A stretch of DNA of 64,000 bases from Rosistilla carotiformis (GTDB lineage: Bacteria; Planctomycetota; Planctomycetia; Pirellulales; Pirellulaceae). This document shows positions 8,489-17,632 of the stretch, in pieces. The stretch is taken from assembly GCF_007753095.1 (NCBI RefSeq), contig NZ_CP036348.1:4689411-4753410 (forward strand). Reading direction: 5' to 3'. How positions within the stretch are numbered: position 1 is the stretch's first letter; every line of letters begins with the position of its first letter. Made by a program: the position numbers and the translations under genes. The notes beneath the pieces were generated by a model that saw nothing but the letters and a program-made list of their open reading frames with translations, searched no databases and was not told the DNA's origin.

Positions 8489-11109
8489 GCGATTCAAAAG
8501 GCGTATTTGACCAAGGTACGACATGGGTGCGTGCGAACTTTCACATGCACACGAAAGCGGACAAGGAATTCAAGTACAACGGCGACGAGTCGCAGTTTGT
8601 GTCCAACTATGTTGACGCCATGAAGACTGCGGAAATTCGTGTCGGCGTCATTACCAACCACAACAAATTCGACCGGGACGAATACAAGGCGCTGGCGAAA
8701 GCAGCTAAGAAGCAGAAAATCCTCTTGCTCCCCGGCGTCGAATTGTCGGTCAAGGATGGTGCGAACGGAATCCACACGCTTATTGTGTTTTCGCCAGACT
8801 GGATCACGAATCAAGAGACTAAGAATTACATTCAAAACTTTCTCGATGTAACGTTTGCTGGTATCGCCAACTTCGAGAACGAGAATGGTCGCTCCAACCA
8901 TGACTTGAATGACACAATCCGAGAACTGGACAAGTTCCAGAGGGATTACTTCATTGTTTTTGCACACGTCGAAGCCGGTAGTGGCCTCTGGAAAGAGTTG
9001 GCAGGAGGCCGTCTGGGAGAGCTTGGGAAACACCCACCGTTCCGTAAACGATGCCTCGGGTTTCAGAAAGTTCGTACTCGGGATGACCGCACCAAAGTTC
9101 AGGGGCATCTCGGCGACTTCTATCCTGCCGAAGTTGAAGGGTGTGACTGCAAGAGCATCGAAGAAATCGGCAAAGGTAAACAGTGCGACCTGAAACTCGG
9201 CGCATTCACCTTTGATGCGGTCAAATTTGCACTGCTCGACTACAAACATCGTGTTTCAACAGAGCCGCCCGTCTCAAAGCACTCTCGACTTGATTGGGTT
9301 GAATTTCATGGCAGCCGGCTGGATGGGATTCACATTGATCTTTCGCCCGAATTGAACACGCTCATCGGAATTCGAGGCAGTGGTAAGTCATCGATCATTG
9401 AGTGTGTTCGATACGCTCTGGGGATTGAGTTACCTGAGAACGCTGACAAGGACGGGTACAAGGAAGGTGCAATTCGGCACGCACTCGGAAGCGGTGGCAA
9501 GATTACTTTGGGAGTCACCGACCGCCATGGAAAGAAGTACGAAATTCGGCGAATACTAGGACAGAAGCCCGATGTGTATATCGAAGGCGACGTGCAACCG
9601 GGAATCAGCATCCAAGAGACAATACTCCACAAGCCGATCTACTTCGGCCAGAAGGATTTGTCCAGCAAAGACCCTGGCTTTGAAAAGGACTTGGTTGAAA
9701 AGCTGGTAGGCCAAGCACTTGAGGGCGTTCGGCGATCAATCGTTGAACGCCAATCGCAAGTCAGAGAAACCGTGGGAAAGCTGAAGAAGCTTTCTAATGC
9801 GGCGGATCGAGAGCAAGAAGTTCTTGCCAAAAAGCAAGACGCCCAACACCGCCTCAAAGTGTTTAATGATCACGGGGTCGAAGAGAAGCTGAAAAAGCAG
9901 GTCGCTTTCAATTCTGATTCACATTTCATTGGGAAGGTCACGACTCTCGTTGAACGTTACCTGCAATCTCTGAACGAGATGGTCGAAGAGTTTGAACCTG
10001 AGTTTGCAGAACATTCCAGCTACGAATCCGAACATAACGCTGAGTTTTTTGCAAACTTCATGAAAACGTTTGGCCAGATTCAGGAGGGATTTGAAACGGT
10101 CAAGTCACACATCGAAGCTGCCACTGCGACTTTGGGTGAACTGGATCGTCTGGCAACAGAGTTTGAAAAGTCGAAGGATGAGTTGAAGGAAGAGTTCGCC
10201 GAAGAATCTCGAAAGCTTTTGGAGGAGTTGAAAGACAAGGGGGCATCATCCGTCGAGCCTGACGACATTCTTAAATTGAAGAAGATCATCGACGAGACCG
10301 AAGACGAACTGAAGCAAGTCAAGAAAGAGAAAGATGAAAAGTCCGCAATCGATAATGTCTTGTTGCAGCACCTCGTCACCCTAACTGACGAGTATCACAA
10401 CGAGTTCAAGCTCATCGAGCAAAGGCTTCAAGCGATCAACAAGGAGGAGACCGGCCTGCAAATCGAAATCGGCTACCGGGGCGATAAAGCAGGATTTCTG
10501 AACTATTTGGTTGACACGTTCAAGGGCAGTAAAATACGAAAAGATAAGCTGCAACTCATTGCTGACAAGTTTGTCGACGGGGCGGCAGTGTATCGGGATA
10601 TGGAAGCTGCACGAACAACTCTTGGGAATTCAGCCGCCACCTTTGAACAGTGGTTCGAAGAGAATCTTCAATCACTTCTGACTTGGCAAGTGCCAAATAG
10701 CTACACGATCAAGTATCACGGCAAAAAGCTAAAGAGTCATTCTCTGGGCCAGCGAGCTTCAGCGCTAATTCTCTTTGTCCTCAGTCAACGAGATAGCGAT
10801 GTCGTGATTATCGATCAGCCCGAAGATGATTTGGACAACCAGACGATTTACGATGATGTCATCAAGCTGATTCGGAGATTGAAACCAGAGACGCAGTTCG
10901 TCTTCGCAACTCACAATCCGAACATTCCAGTTCTGGGCGACTCGGAACAGATTGCTTCATGCACCTGTGAAGAGGACATTCAAGTCGCACTGGGAAGTAT
11001 AGATTGCCCGAACCAGCAACAGGCTATCGTGACGATCATGGAAGGAGGCCGCGAAGCCTTTAAGCGCCGGAGAGATATTTACGAGATGTGGAGCGAACGG
11101 ACTTCCTGA
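8485..11109 (+). CDS. PHP-domain/SMC-like ATPase (TrlF type), putative defence protein
   Basis: An 874-residue fusion. Residues about 14-280 form a PHP-type metal-dependent phosphoesterase domain: NFHMHTKAD (His20, His22), VGVITNHNKF, LLPGVELS and IVFAHVEAG supply the metal ligands. From about residue 280 an SMC/ABC-type ATPase begins, with Walker A GIRGSGKSS (about 295-303). A long charged coiled coil (about 405-710) is inserted. Then come the signature SLGQRAS (about 753), Walker B DVVIIDQPEDDLD (about 772) and an H-loop FATHNP (about 806). This is the layout of TrlF-family AAA-like ATPases, which are found in defence islands; I infer nucleic-acid processing gated by ATP. The ATG at 8485 was chosen for the GGAGG 8 bases upstream, but the frame is open further upstream. 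Confidence 0.85.
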   Translation: MSDSKGVFDQGTTWVRANFHMHTKADKEFKYNGDESQFVSNYVDAMKTAEIRVGVITNHNKFDRDEYKALAKAAKKQKILLLPGVELSVKDGANGIHTLIVFSPDWITNQETKNYIQNFLDVTFAGIANFENENGRSNHDLNDTIRELDKFQRDYFIVFAHVEAGSGLWKELAGGRLGELGKHPPFRKRCLGFQKVRTRDDRTKVQGHLGDFYPAEVEGCDCKSIEEIGKGKQCDLKLGAFTFDAVKFALLDYKHRVSTEPPVSKHSRLDWVEFHGSRLDGIHIDLSPELNTLIGIRGSGKSSIIECVRYALGIELPENADKDGYKEGAIRHALGSGGKITLGVTDRHGKKYEIRRILGQKPDVYIEGDVQPGISIQETILHKPIYFGQKDLSSKDPGFEKDLVEKLVGQALEGVRRSIVERQSQVRETVGKLKKLSNAADREQEVLAKKQDAQHRLKVFNDHGVEEKLKKQVAFNSDSHFIGKVTTLVERYLQSLNEMVEEFEPEFAEHSSYESEHNAEFFANFMKTFGQIQEGFETVKSHIEAATATLGELDRLATEFEKSKDELKEEFAEESRKLLEELKDKGASSVEPDDILKLKKIIDETEDELKQVKKEKDEKSAIDNVLLQHLVTLTDEYHNEFKLIEQRLQAINKEETGLQIEIGYRGDKAGFLNYLVDTFKGSKIRKDKLQLIADKFVDGAAVYRDMEAARTTLGNSAATFEQWFEENLQSLLTWQVPNSYTIKYHGKKLKSHSLGQRASALILFVLSQRDSDVVIIDQPEDDLDNQTIYDDVIKLIRRLKPETQFVFATHNPNIPVLGDSEQIASCTCEEDIQVALGSIDCPNQQQAIVTIMEGGREAFKRRRDIYEMWSERTS

Positions 11110-11605
11110 TGGCCAAGGCCAAAGACCATTGAAAAGGTGACCAAAGGAGGCAGCAAGGGGACATCCATAAAATGCTTGGCCCCGCATCGCAGTGCCAGCA
11201 GCAAAAACGCAGAGATGCTAAGGAAAGGCAATTAGGGACGGGCATAATTCGCGGGGAGGCAGGCCCCAGCATCCCCGTCCAGCAGGTGGTGGAAAAACTT
11301 GCTATCGCCGCCACCTGACGAATGGGCGGAATGATTTTTTCGTTTCGATCACTCCTATTCCGGATCCACCGGACGACGATGATCCACTGGACACAAGCAC
11401 GGTCGATCTTCCAGGCGGTTCGGACCATCCATGATGGTGCTTGACCAGCATTTTCGAGAACGTGGGCAAGTTTGAATGCCCACGAATGTCCATCCACAGG
11501 GCGGTTGCTTGGACTGGATCACGAACAGTTGACGTTCCATCGCGCCAACCGCGACCAAACGCTCACCGACGGGCAGCCGGGGCAAGTGATCCCAGGTCTG
11601 CTGGC
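11110..11605. other. Spacer with the third GGGGACATCCA copy
   Basis: No gene is visible in about 500 bases. AAGGGGACATCCATAAAATG at 11155-11174 repeats the element found twice at 6.4 kb. The remaining sequence has open frames on the minus strand without recognisable motifs. Confidence 0.55.
11155..11174 (+). repeat. GGGGACATCCA repeat, right-hand copy
   Basis: This copy shares AAGGGGACATCCA and the following AAA with the pair at 6420-6467, in the same orientation. It lies 45 bases after the ATPase stop codon, so the three copies bracket the Y1 transposase, WYL remnant and PHP-ATPase. Confidence 0.7.
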
Positions 11606-12910
11606 TTAAGAGCCAGCCGAGGTCGCTGCAGGCTTGGCGGGCAGGCGTGCACAGACGATCTTGCCTGCGGCGTTGCGGCCATAGATGTGGCCGCCAACCA
11701 GTACCGGAACCGTCCAACATCGCCCTTCGAGAAAGGGGGAGCTTGCCAGCTGGCGGTACTCCTTGGGGTTGGCTTCTGCCAAAACCAGCCTTCCGTCGTC
11801 GGCAAGGATGACCAGCTTGCCATCGGCGATCATCAGCGATCCACATCCAAAGCCACGCTCGCGCCAAGCGACTTCGCCGGTTTCCAAATTCATGCAGACC
11901 AAATGGACCACGCGTCCTAGGTTTGAATTGCCGTCGATACCGTAGAGGTAGCCGTCGTAGAGGATGCAGTTGTTGAAGTGGTTTCGCATCGACCGGTTTT
12001 CGTAGATCAAATCGAGGCCATCCTCTTGCAGCTGGAACAGCCCACATCCGACCTGGTATCCGGTCGAGATGAAGATCTTGTCGCCAGCCAAGATTGGCGT
12101 CGTTGAATTGGTACCAAACGGGGACTTCCACGGAAACGAAGCGATCTCCGATCCGTCGGTCGCAGCGGTGATCCGGACCGCATCGCAGTCGAGCGTCGCC
12201 AACAAGCCCGAACGCTCACCGGCGAAGCGGGCAACCGAGCCATAACCTGCGCGATGCGGTTCGCTCTGCCAGTTCTTCTCACCGGTCAGTTTGTGGTAGG
12301 AGACGACGCGGCCGGCTTCGAAAACAACGGCATCGTCGACGACGCGTGCCGAGCTATTAAATCCCCATTCGGGCATCGGGATCTCGAGGTCGACTTGCAA
12401 ATCCTTCTGCCAAACGATCTCTCCATCGGCGGCGCGAAAACAGAACAACTGGCCCTGTTTGCCGAGCGTATAGACGCGATCACCATCGATCGTCGGCGTG
12501 CTGCCGGGGCCACCTTCATAGAGGTTGTCGACCAATTCGCAAGCGTACCGATGCGTCCAAATCGTTTTGCCGGTCGCGGCATCCAAACAATAGACAAACT
12601 CTTCGCCGTCGATGTGCCCCATCGAAAACAGCCGACCGTCAGCGATGGAGATCGAACTGAAACCGATTCCGAGTTGACCAGTCCAGACAATTTGCAAGCC
12701 ATCGTCGGGCCAATCGGCAGACCAATTCGATTCTGTCGAGATGCCATCATGCCGGGGGCCCATCCACGAGGGCCAAAACGCTTCGGTCAATGAAACCGTC
12801 GTAGGCGTGTTGTTGCCGTCGCGTGCGGATTGAATCTCTGGGTCGTTGGCGCTGCATGCAGGAATTGCAGTCAGCAGACACAGGCTGTATCGGGCAAAGC
12901 ATCGGAACAT
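11606..12910 (-). CDS. Exported PQQ-type beta-propeller protein
   Basis: A 434-residue protein that starts MFRCFARYSLCLLTAIPACSA, a signal peptide with a possible lipobox (AIPAC). The rest is a series of PQQ/WD-like blades: FSSISIADGRLFSMG, VYCLDAATGKTIWTHR, DRVYTLGKQGQLFCFRAADG, MNLETGEVAWRERG and GSLMIADGKLVILADDG. Such propellers are common as periplasmic scaffold or binding proteins in planctomycetes, and the same fold occurs in BamB. No methanol-dehydrogenase catalytic residues were identified, so an enzymatic role is not claimed. The start at 12910 was chosen for the signal peptide; an upstream in-frame ATG at 13009 would bury it. Confidence 0.8.
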   Translation of the reverse strand: MFRCFARYSLCLLTAIPACSANDPEIQSARDGNNTPTTVSLTEAFWPSWMGPRHDGISTESNWSADWPDDGLQIVWTGQLGIGFSSISIADGRLFSMGHIDGEEFVYCLDAATGKTIWTHRYACELVDNLYEGGPGSTPTIDGDRVYTLGKQGQLFCFRAADGEIVWQKDLQVDLEIPMPEWGFNSSARVVDDAVVFEAGRVVSYHKLTGEKNWQSEPHRAGYGSVARFAGERSGLLATLDCDAVRITAATDGSEIASFPWKSPFGTNSTTPILAGDKIFISTGYQVGCGLFQLQEDGLDLIYENRSMRNHFNNCILYDGYLYGIDGNSNLGRVVHLVCMNLETGEVAWRERGFGCGSLMIADGKLVILADDGRLVLAEANPKEYRQLASSPFLEGRCWTVPVLVGGHIYGRNAAGKIVCARLPAKPAATSAGS

Positions 12911-13022
12911 GAGGGTCTCATCCTGCAAGCGAGATCGGCGGGGCGGTTGGAACCGCAATTGTAGACCGATCGCCAGCGGACGTCTGCGATAGGATAAGGG
13001 GGCCCCCACGATTCGGTTGAGA

Positions 13023-13730
13023 TCAGTTCGATGCTGTCGACGGCGAATCCTCTCGCGTCTGATGAATCTCTTGCCCCATTCGAATCCTCGCTTCGACCAC
13101 CATCCGAACCAACACCGCCACCGAATCGGTATTCATCTTTTCATAGATCCGCTTTCGTCGGTTTTCGATCGTTCGAATGCTAACGTCCAATCGCTTCGCG
13201 ACCACCTTGTTGGTCACGCCTTCGATGATTTGCTCCAACACATCCATTTCGGTGGAAGAGAGGGTTGCCAGCCGACTGCAGACGTCGCGTGCCTTCGCGT
13301 CCTGTTGGCGATGCATCCTGTCGCACCGCAGCGCGGTTTGGATCGCTTCGATCAATTCATGATCACGATACGGTTTTTCGATTAGCGTCACCGAATGGTT
13401 TTGCATTGCGCGAACCGCCAGCGACGCGTCCTCTCCCGAAGCCGTGATGATCAACGGTAGCGCGACCGGCGCCCGCGACAACCGTGACTGCAATTCAATC
13501 CCCGTCACGCCTAACGGCGTCCGAATATCGGTGATCAAACAGCCCGGGGCCCCTTCGTAAGATTTCAAGAAGTCTTCACCCGAGCGGAAGGACCGCAACG
13601 CCAACCCCATCGCGTCGGCCAACCGCTTCACCGCCAAGGCCGCGTTCTCGTCTGAATCAACCAAATAAACCGTCGGTGTGTCGATCCTCAGGATGGGAAC
13701 CGTCGATGGCGTATGCCTCGCGTCGTCCAT
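13023..13730 (-). CDS. FixJ/NarL-type response regulator
   Basis: A receiver plus LuxR-type HTH protein. The receiver starts at TVYLVDSDENAALAVKRLAD. The phospho-acceptor Asp is in CLITDIRTPLGVTGIEL, a conserved Thr/Ser is in LIITASGED, and the Lys is in TLIEKPY. The C-terminal HTH reads LSSTEMDVLEQIIEGVTNKV then VAKRLDVSIRTIENRRKRIY, typical of FixJ/NarL DNA-binding domains. The HTH thus keeps the classic spacing to the receiver. No histidine kinase is adjacent. The ATG at 13730 leaves a short leader before the receiver; an in-frame GTG at 13805 would add 25 residues. No ribosome-binding site settles the choice. Confidence 0.85.
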   Translation of the reverse strand: MDDARHTPSTVPILRIDTPTVYLVDSDENAALAVKRLADAMGLALRSFRSGEDFLKSYEGAPGCLITDIRTPLGVTGIELQSRLSRAPVALPLIITASGEDASLAVRAMQNHSVTLIEKPYRDHELIEAIQTALRCDRMHRQQDAKARDVCSRLATLSSTEMDVLEQIIEGVTNKVVAKRLDVSIRTIENRRKRIYEKMNTDSVAVLVRMVVEARIRMGQEIHQTREDSPSTASN

Positions 13731-13805
13731 ATAGTCATTCACAACAACCACCCGATGCCCTTCGATAGACTCGATAGATAAGGCGCCCGCGCGGGTCATC
13801 CGCAC

Positions 13806-14233
13806 TCAAAAGATTGGACACGCTATCACTACGTAAAAACGCAACCAACGGACGCTGACCGTCCCTAGAAAAGCCTCATCGGTGCCAGCCCACCCATTAA
13901 CCCCCGCATAATGAGGGCTATCTGGAACCACCGAATATTAAATCGGAAGTCGTTGCGAAAAGCAAATTTTTTAAAAAAAAGATGAGACCCTGCCAGCAAG
14001 CCGCTAGGGAACCCCCAAACGAATGTTGGTCGGTTAAACCCGTATCCGCACTAAACGGCGGCGGTTAACCAAAAAAGATGCCGACGCAACAAAAATGTTT
14101 CGAAAATGCTGTCAGCAGGACAAGGAAGGCTTTCAAGGACGGGCGTCTGGAAAGGCCGCCCACGCCCCCCTTGGTGTGCGCAATCCAGGCGTCGCCACGG
14201 GACGATGCACCACCTTTCTTAACCGGGGCGTTG
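13806..14233. other. Spacer, AT-rich in part
   Basis: About 430 bases between the regulator and the lipoprotein gene, both on the minus strand. It includes an A/T run at 13967-13981. An open plus-strand frame from 14078 lacks motifs and overlaps the lipoprotein antisense. Promoter elements for the regulator probably lie here, but I could not identify them with confidence. Confidence 0.4.
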
Positions 14234-15073
14234 TTAGTTCGTGACGGTTGCGATCGATGGCGTTTCGGAAAGCCGAAGGACCACCGCAACGACCTCCTGC
14301 AATTCGTCGACCCGCTGTCCCATGAGCATCTTTTCCCCCATCCCGCAAGGAATCGCCGTGGGGGAGATCAGGACCGCTTGCCCCAATTCCAGCGGGATCT
14401 CGATCGCAAGATGATCCAACGCTTGGACGTCGCGCCGCGACTCTAGTCGGAGCGCCTGTTCGTTACTGATCCAGGCCTGCTTCATGTTCCCCGATTTGAT
14501 TTCCGGTACCAATCGCAGAATCACTTCGCCGTTGTCTCCACGCCGCGTTTCCAACGAAAATTGAAACAGCGGATCGATCAAGCATCGACCGGTCAGGCAA
14601 TCTCCTTGTTTGACCAGCACGGAAACCTCCCCTCGCATCTGCGATCGGACAGGCAATTCATACCGTGTCGAGGGGCGGCAATACACGCGGCGACCACCAT
14701 GCGCAACCTCCGACAATAGATTGGCCTGTTCAAGGAACTGAAGCGACTCTTGTTCCGGAGCGGCATTAAGTTCTTCGGCAACCAGATCGGGTAAACGACC
14801 TGAGATGCGACCGACGCGCAATCCGTTGGCAGCCAGTTGTTGACGTAGCTTGTCGGGCAGCACCTGTTCGTCGACGTCGTTCCACAACCGCCAATCGACC
14901 TGTTCGTCGCGAATCGGCAGAGGAATGAAACCGATATCGATCACCGACGACGATGGCGAAGGACGGGGCGTTGTCAGCCCGGACCCCGCTTCGTGGGAAT
15001 CTTTCCACTGTGCGCAGCCCGACAGCAAGCCGAGCCATAGGAACGCTAACAGTGGGTAGGAGGCGCGAGACAT
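14234..15073 (-). CDS. Lipoprotein of unknown function
   Basis: A 279-residue protein with a clear lipoprotein signal: MSRASYPLLAFLWLGLLSGC, with Cys20 as the lipidated residue in the lipobox LLSGC. The mature part begins with a Ser/Pro-rich linker, then a mixed domain (VDEQVLPDKLRQQLAANGLR, VLRLVPEI-like strands, and a C-terminal segment near IPCGMGEKMLMG). It lies directly downstream of the LolCDE-like transporter genes in the same orientation with an about 100-base gap. It could be handled by that transporter, but this is only inferred from position. I do not recognise the family. Confidence 0.75.
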   Translation of the reverse strand: MSRASYPLLAFLWLGLLSGCAQWKDSHEAGSGLTTPRPSPSSSVIDIGFIPLPIRDEQVDWRLWNDVDEQVLPDKLRQQLAANGLRVGRISGRLPDLVAEELNAAPEQESLQFLEQANLLSEVAHGGRRVYCRPSTRYELPVRSQMRGEVSVLVKQGDCLTGRCLIDPLFQFSLETRRGDNGEVILRLVPEIKSGNMKQAWISNEQALRLESRRDVQALDHLAIEIPLELGQAVLISPTAIPCGMGEKMLMGQRVDELQEVVAVVLRLSETPSIATVTN

Positions 15074-15180
15074 TCTGAAGCTTTATTGGCAGTCGATGAA
15101 CGATAAGACGCCGCGTTGCCAGATCGACTGCGGATCCGATCGCGTCGCGCATTGACGCAGACGCTGGCAGAAGTTTGGGT

Positions 15181-15987
15181 TCAACGAATCACGCAAAAGG
15201 CATCGTCCTCATCGACCACCAATCCGTTTTCCAACCGCACCAAACGATCGGCCTGACGAGCGATCGCATCATCGTGCGTGATCATCACGATGGTGAGGTC
15301 GTTTTCGTCGTTCAATTTGCGCAACAGATCCAAGATTCCATGGCCGGTACTGCTGTCCAAATTGCCCGTCGGTTCATCGGCCAACAACAACGTTGGATTG
15401 TTCATCAAGGCCCGCGCGATCGCGGCGCGTTGCATTTCCCCACCGCTCATTTCGCTGGGACGATGGTGCGTGCGGTGCGAAAGGCCGACCATTTCCAACA
15501 ACTGTTCGGCTCGTTGTTTGGCTGTCTTCTTGATGCTCAAAAAGGAAAACAACCGCCGAGAGATCATCGTCGGCACCATCACGTTTTCGAGCGCCGTCAG
15601 TTCTGGCAACAGATGGTAGAACTGGAAGATCATCCCAATTTGATGGTTGCGATAATAGTCGCGTTGTCGGGCGGGGGCGTTGTCGATGCGTGCCCCCTCA
15701 AAGCAAACCTCGCCGGTGTCGGGTTGATCCAGCGTCGCCATCAAGTGCATCAGCGTGCTCTTACCGCTGCCGCTGCGACCGACCAGCGATGTCATGCTGC
15801 CGGGCTGGATATCAAAATCGACGCCCCGCAAAACAGGCACCTCGATCCGATTCTTGTGGTAGCTTTTCACCAATCCGCGGACCGCCAAAATCGGTTCTTG
15901 GGCCGGCGCATTGATTGCCGACGATTCGGAGGAATCCAACGACGACAACACGGGTTCGATCACTCGGTTCATGGTTTGGTTACTCAT
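15181..15987 (-). CDS. ABC transporter ATP-binding protein (LolD/MacB type)
   Basis: A 268-residue ATPase. Residues 1-25 are a linker and the ABC domain begins at ILAVRGLVKSYHKNRIEVPV. Walker A is GRSGSGKSTL, the Q-loop is in GMIFQFYHLLPELTALENV, the signature is MSGGEMQRAAIARALMNNP, Walker B is LLLADEPTGNLDSSTG, and the H-loop is MITHDD. The set matches LolD/MacB/FtsE-type ATPases that work with FtsX-fold permeases on lipoproteins or efflux substrates. Its ATG overlaps the stop of the permease gene upstream by 8 bases (15980-15987), so the two are translationally coupled. Confidence 0.92.
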   Translation of the reverse strand: MSNQTMNRVIEPVLSSLDSSESSAINAPAQEPILAVRGLVKSYHKNRIEVPVLRGVDFDIQPGSMTSLVGRSGSGKSTLMHLMATLDQPDTGEVCFEGARIDNAPARQRDYYRNHQIGMIFQFYHLLPELTALENVMVPTMISRRLFSFLSIKKTAKQRAEQLLEMVGLSHRTHHRPSEMSGGEMQRAAIARALMNNPTLLLADEPTGNLDSSTGHGILDLLRKLNDENDLTIVMITHDDAIARQADRLVRLENGLVVDEDDAFCVIR

Positions 15988-17527
15988 AACGAAGCGCCAT
16001 TACGGGATGCATTCGCGCCGCTCGCAATGCAGGAAGAACACTCGCCATCACAGCGATCGCTACCGCGCCAATCATCACCCAAACCACCGTGGTGGGATAG
16101 ATAATCGTTGGGATGGAATTGAAGTAGTAGACGGTTGGATCAAAGACTTCCTGTCCCGTGATCTTTTCGATCAGGCCGGCGATGTCGTTGATGTAGTGAA
16201 CAAAGGCAAGCCCGCCCAAAAGACCGACTCCCGATCCAGCGATTCCCAACAGCAGTCCATAGCTGAGGAAGATGCTCATCACGCCGGCGTTCGACGCGCC
16301 CAACGCTTTCAGGATTCCAATGTCGCGTGTCTTTTCAACAACGATCATGAAGAACGTCGCCAAAATACCAAATCCGGCAACCGCGATGATCAGGAACAGC
16401 AGTACGTTCAGGATCGTCGTCTCCAAACGAACCGCGGCCAGCAGTGGGCCTTGCATGTCGCGCCAAGTTTGGATGTTGTAAGCGTAAATGTCTGGCGGGA
16501 ATTCACGACGCAGTGCATCGCGAACTTCGGCCAGATCGGTTCCTTCGGCCAGCTTCAATTGGATCGTCGTGATGCTGCGAACGCCGGTCGACGGATCGAC
16601 CATCCCACGGAACTCTTGCAGACGGTCCAACGGCACAAAAGCAAACGTCGAATCGTATTCGCTCATCCCACTCTCGTAGAGATCGACCACGGTGAAGTGT
16701 TGGTTGAGTGCCTTGGTGTCGTCGCCAGCGTTGGGGAAAATCACGCGAACGTCGTCGCCCGGTCGGCAATAGAAGTAATCGCCCACTTCGCCATCGGGAT
16801 CGCGGTAACGGGTGCTGCAGGTGGTGATGCCCAGAATGATGCCGCAGTGCTGTTCGTCCTGCGGATCAAATTCGCGGCTCCTGGTCTCTTCGGCAACTTG
16901 CGAAAAAAGTCCATCGGATCCAAAGGAATCGATGTTCGGACCCGCCGATGCCCCGGTTGCGTTACCGGCCGCTTTCCGCGCCGCTTCCGCTTCGCGAATC
17001 TCGTTTTGGTAAGCCTTTTGGTACGCCGCCCAAGCACGTCGATAGACCCATCCCGATTCGGGAAAGTCCTTTCGGTCGCTGCCGTAACCGTTGTCGTAGA
17101 GTTCGAACGACGCGGTTTCGCGGTTGTCGGGATGCAGCAGGCAGCGGCCAAAATCGCTGACGTCGCCATAGGTCTTCGGGTCGACCCCGATCAAGTTGAT
17201 TTGCTTGGTGATCAGTTGGCCGTTGTGTTCGATTCCCAGCATCGCCGGAACGTGAACACTGCAGGTCGCCCCCACCAATTTATCGCCGGTGACTTGGCGG
17301 ATGCGTTCGAGATGCTTTTCTTGATCGGGCATGCCGCCGCTGCTGTGGCAATCGATCACCACATCGGACAGCAATTCGTTCATCCGTTTGTGCATCTCCG
17401 CAGAGAAGCCAGCCATCACGCTGTTGACGACGATCAGCGTTGCCACCCCAAGGGTGACGCTGATGATCGATGCCAAGGCGATATAACGAGTTCGCAGATA
17501 GCGAAAGCAAAGGACCCAGCGGTACAT
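15980..17527 (-). CDS. FtsX/MacB-fold ABC permease (LolC/LolE type)
   Basis: A 515-residue permease. It starts MYRWVLCFRYLRTRYIALAS with the first transmembrane helix at about residues 14-38 (SIISVTLGVATLIVVNSVMAGF). A periplasmic domain of about 330 residues follows. Three more helices lie near the C-terminus: ILNVLLFLIIAVAGFGILAT, the DIGILKALGASNAGV loop plus GLLLGIAGSGVGLLGGLAF, and VMIGAVAIAVMASVLPALRA. It ends with MHPVMALRYE, the usual FtsX-family tail. I chose the start at 17527 because the LolC/E family begins a few residues before the first helix; the longer frame to 17623 adds a non-conserved 32-residue leader. It is larger than typical LolC because of its periplasmic domain. Confidence 0.88.
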   Translation of the reverse strand: MYRWVLCFRYLRTRYIALASIISVTLGVATLIVVNSVMAGFSAEMHKRMNELLSDVVIDCHSSGGMPDQEKHLERIRQVTGDKLVGATCSVHVPAMLGIEHNGQLITKQINLIGVDPKTYGDVSDFGRCLLHPDNRETASFELYDNGYGSDRKDFPESGWVYRRAWAAYQKAYQNEIREAEAARKAAGNATGASAGPNIDSFGSDGLFSQVAEETRSREFDPQDEQHCGIILGITTCSTRYRDPDGEVGDYFYCRPGDDVRVIFPNAGDDTKALNQHFTVVDLYESGMSEYDSTFAFVPLDRLQEFRGMVDPSTGVRSITTIQLKLAEGTDLAEVRDALRREFPPDIYAYNIQTWRDMQGPLLAAVRLETTILNVLLFLIIAVAGFGILATFFMIVVEKTRDIGILKALGASNAGVMSIFLSYGLLLGIAGSGVGLLGGLAFVHYINDIAGLIEKITGQEVFDPTVYYFNSIPTIIYPTTVVWVMIGAVAIAVMASVLPALRAARMHPVMALRYE

Positions 17528-17632
17528 TCGTCGTCCCAAGGTTGACTGAGGGAAACGCTGGCGACCATCTTGGTCCAGCGGCGGCGGAGTATAGACTTGG
17601 CCGCGCTGTGGCGTAAACCTCAACCTGGACGA

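Noticed and set aside
15175-16104. 309-codon plus-strand ORF antisense to the LolD-like ATPase
   Set aside because: The minus strand has all ABC ATPase motifs; the antisense frame has none.
15911-17545. 544-codon plus-strand ORF antisense to the ABC permease
   Set aside because: Shadow of the FtsX-type permease gene; no motif and unusual composition.
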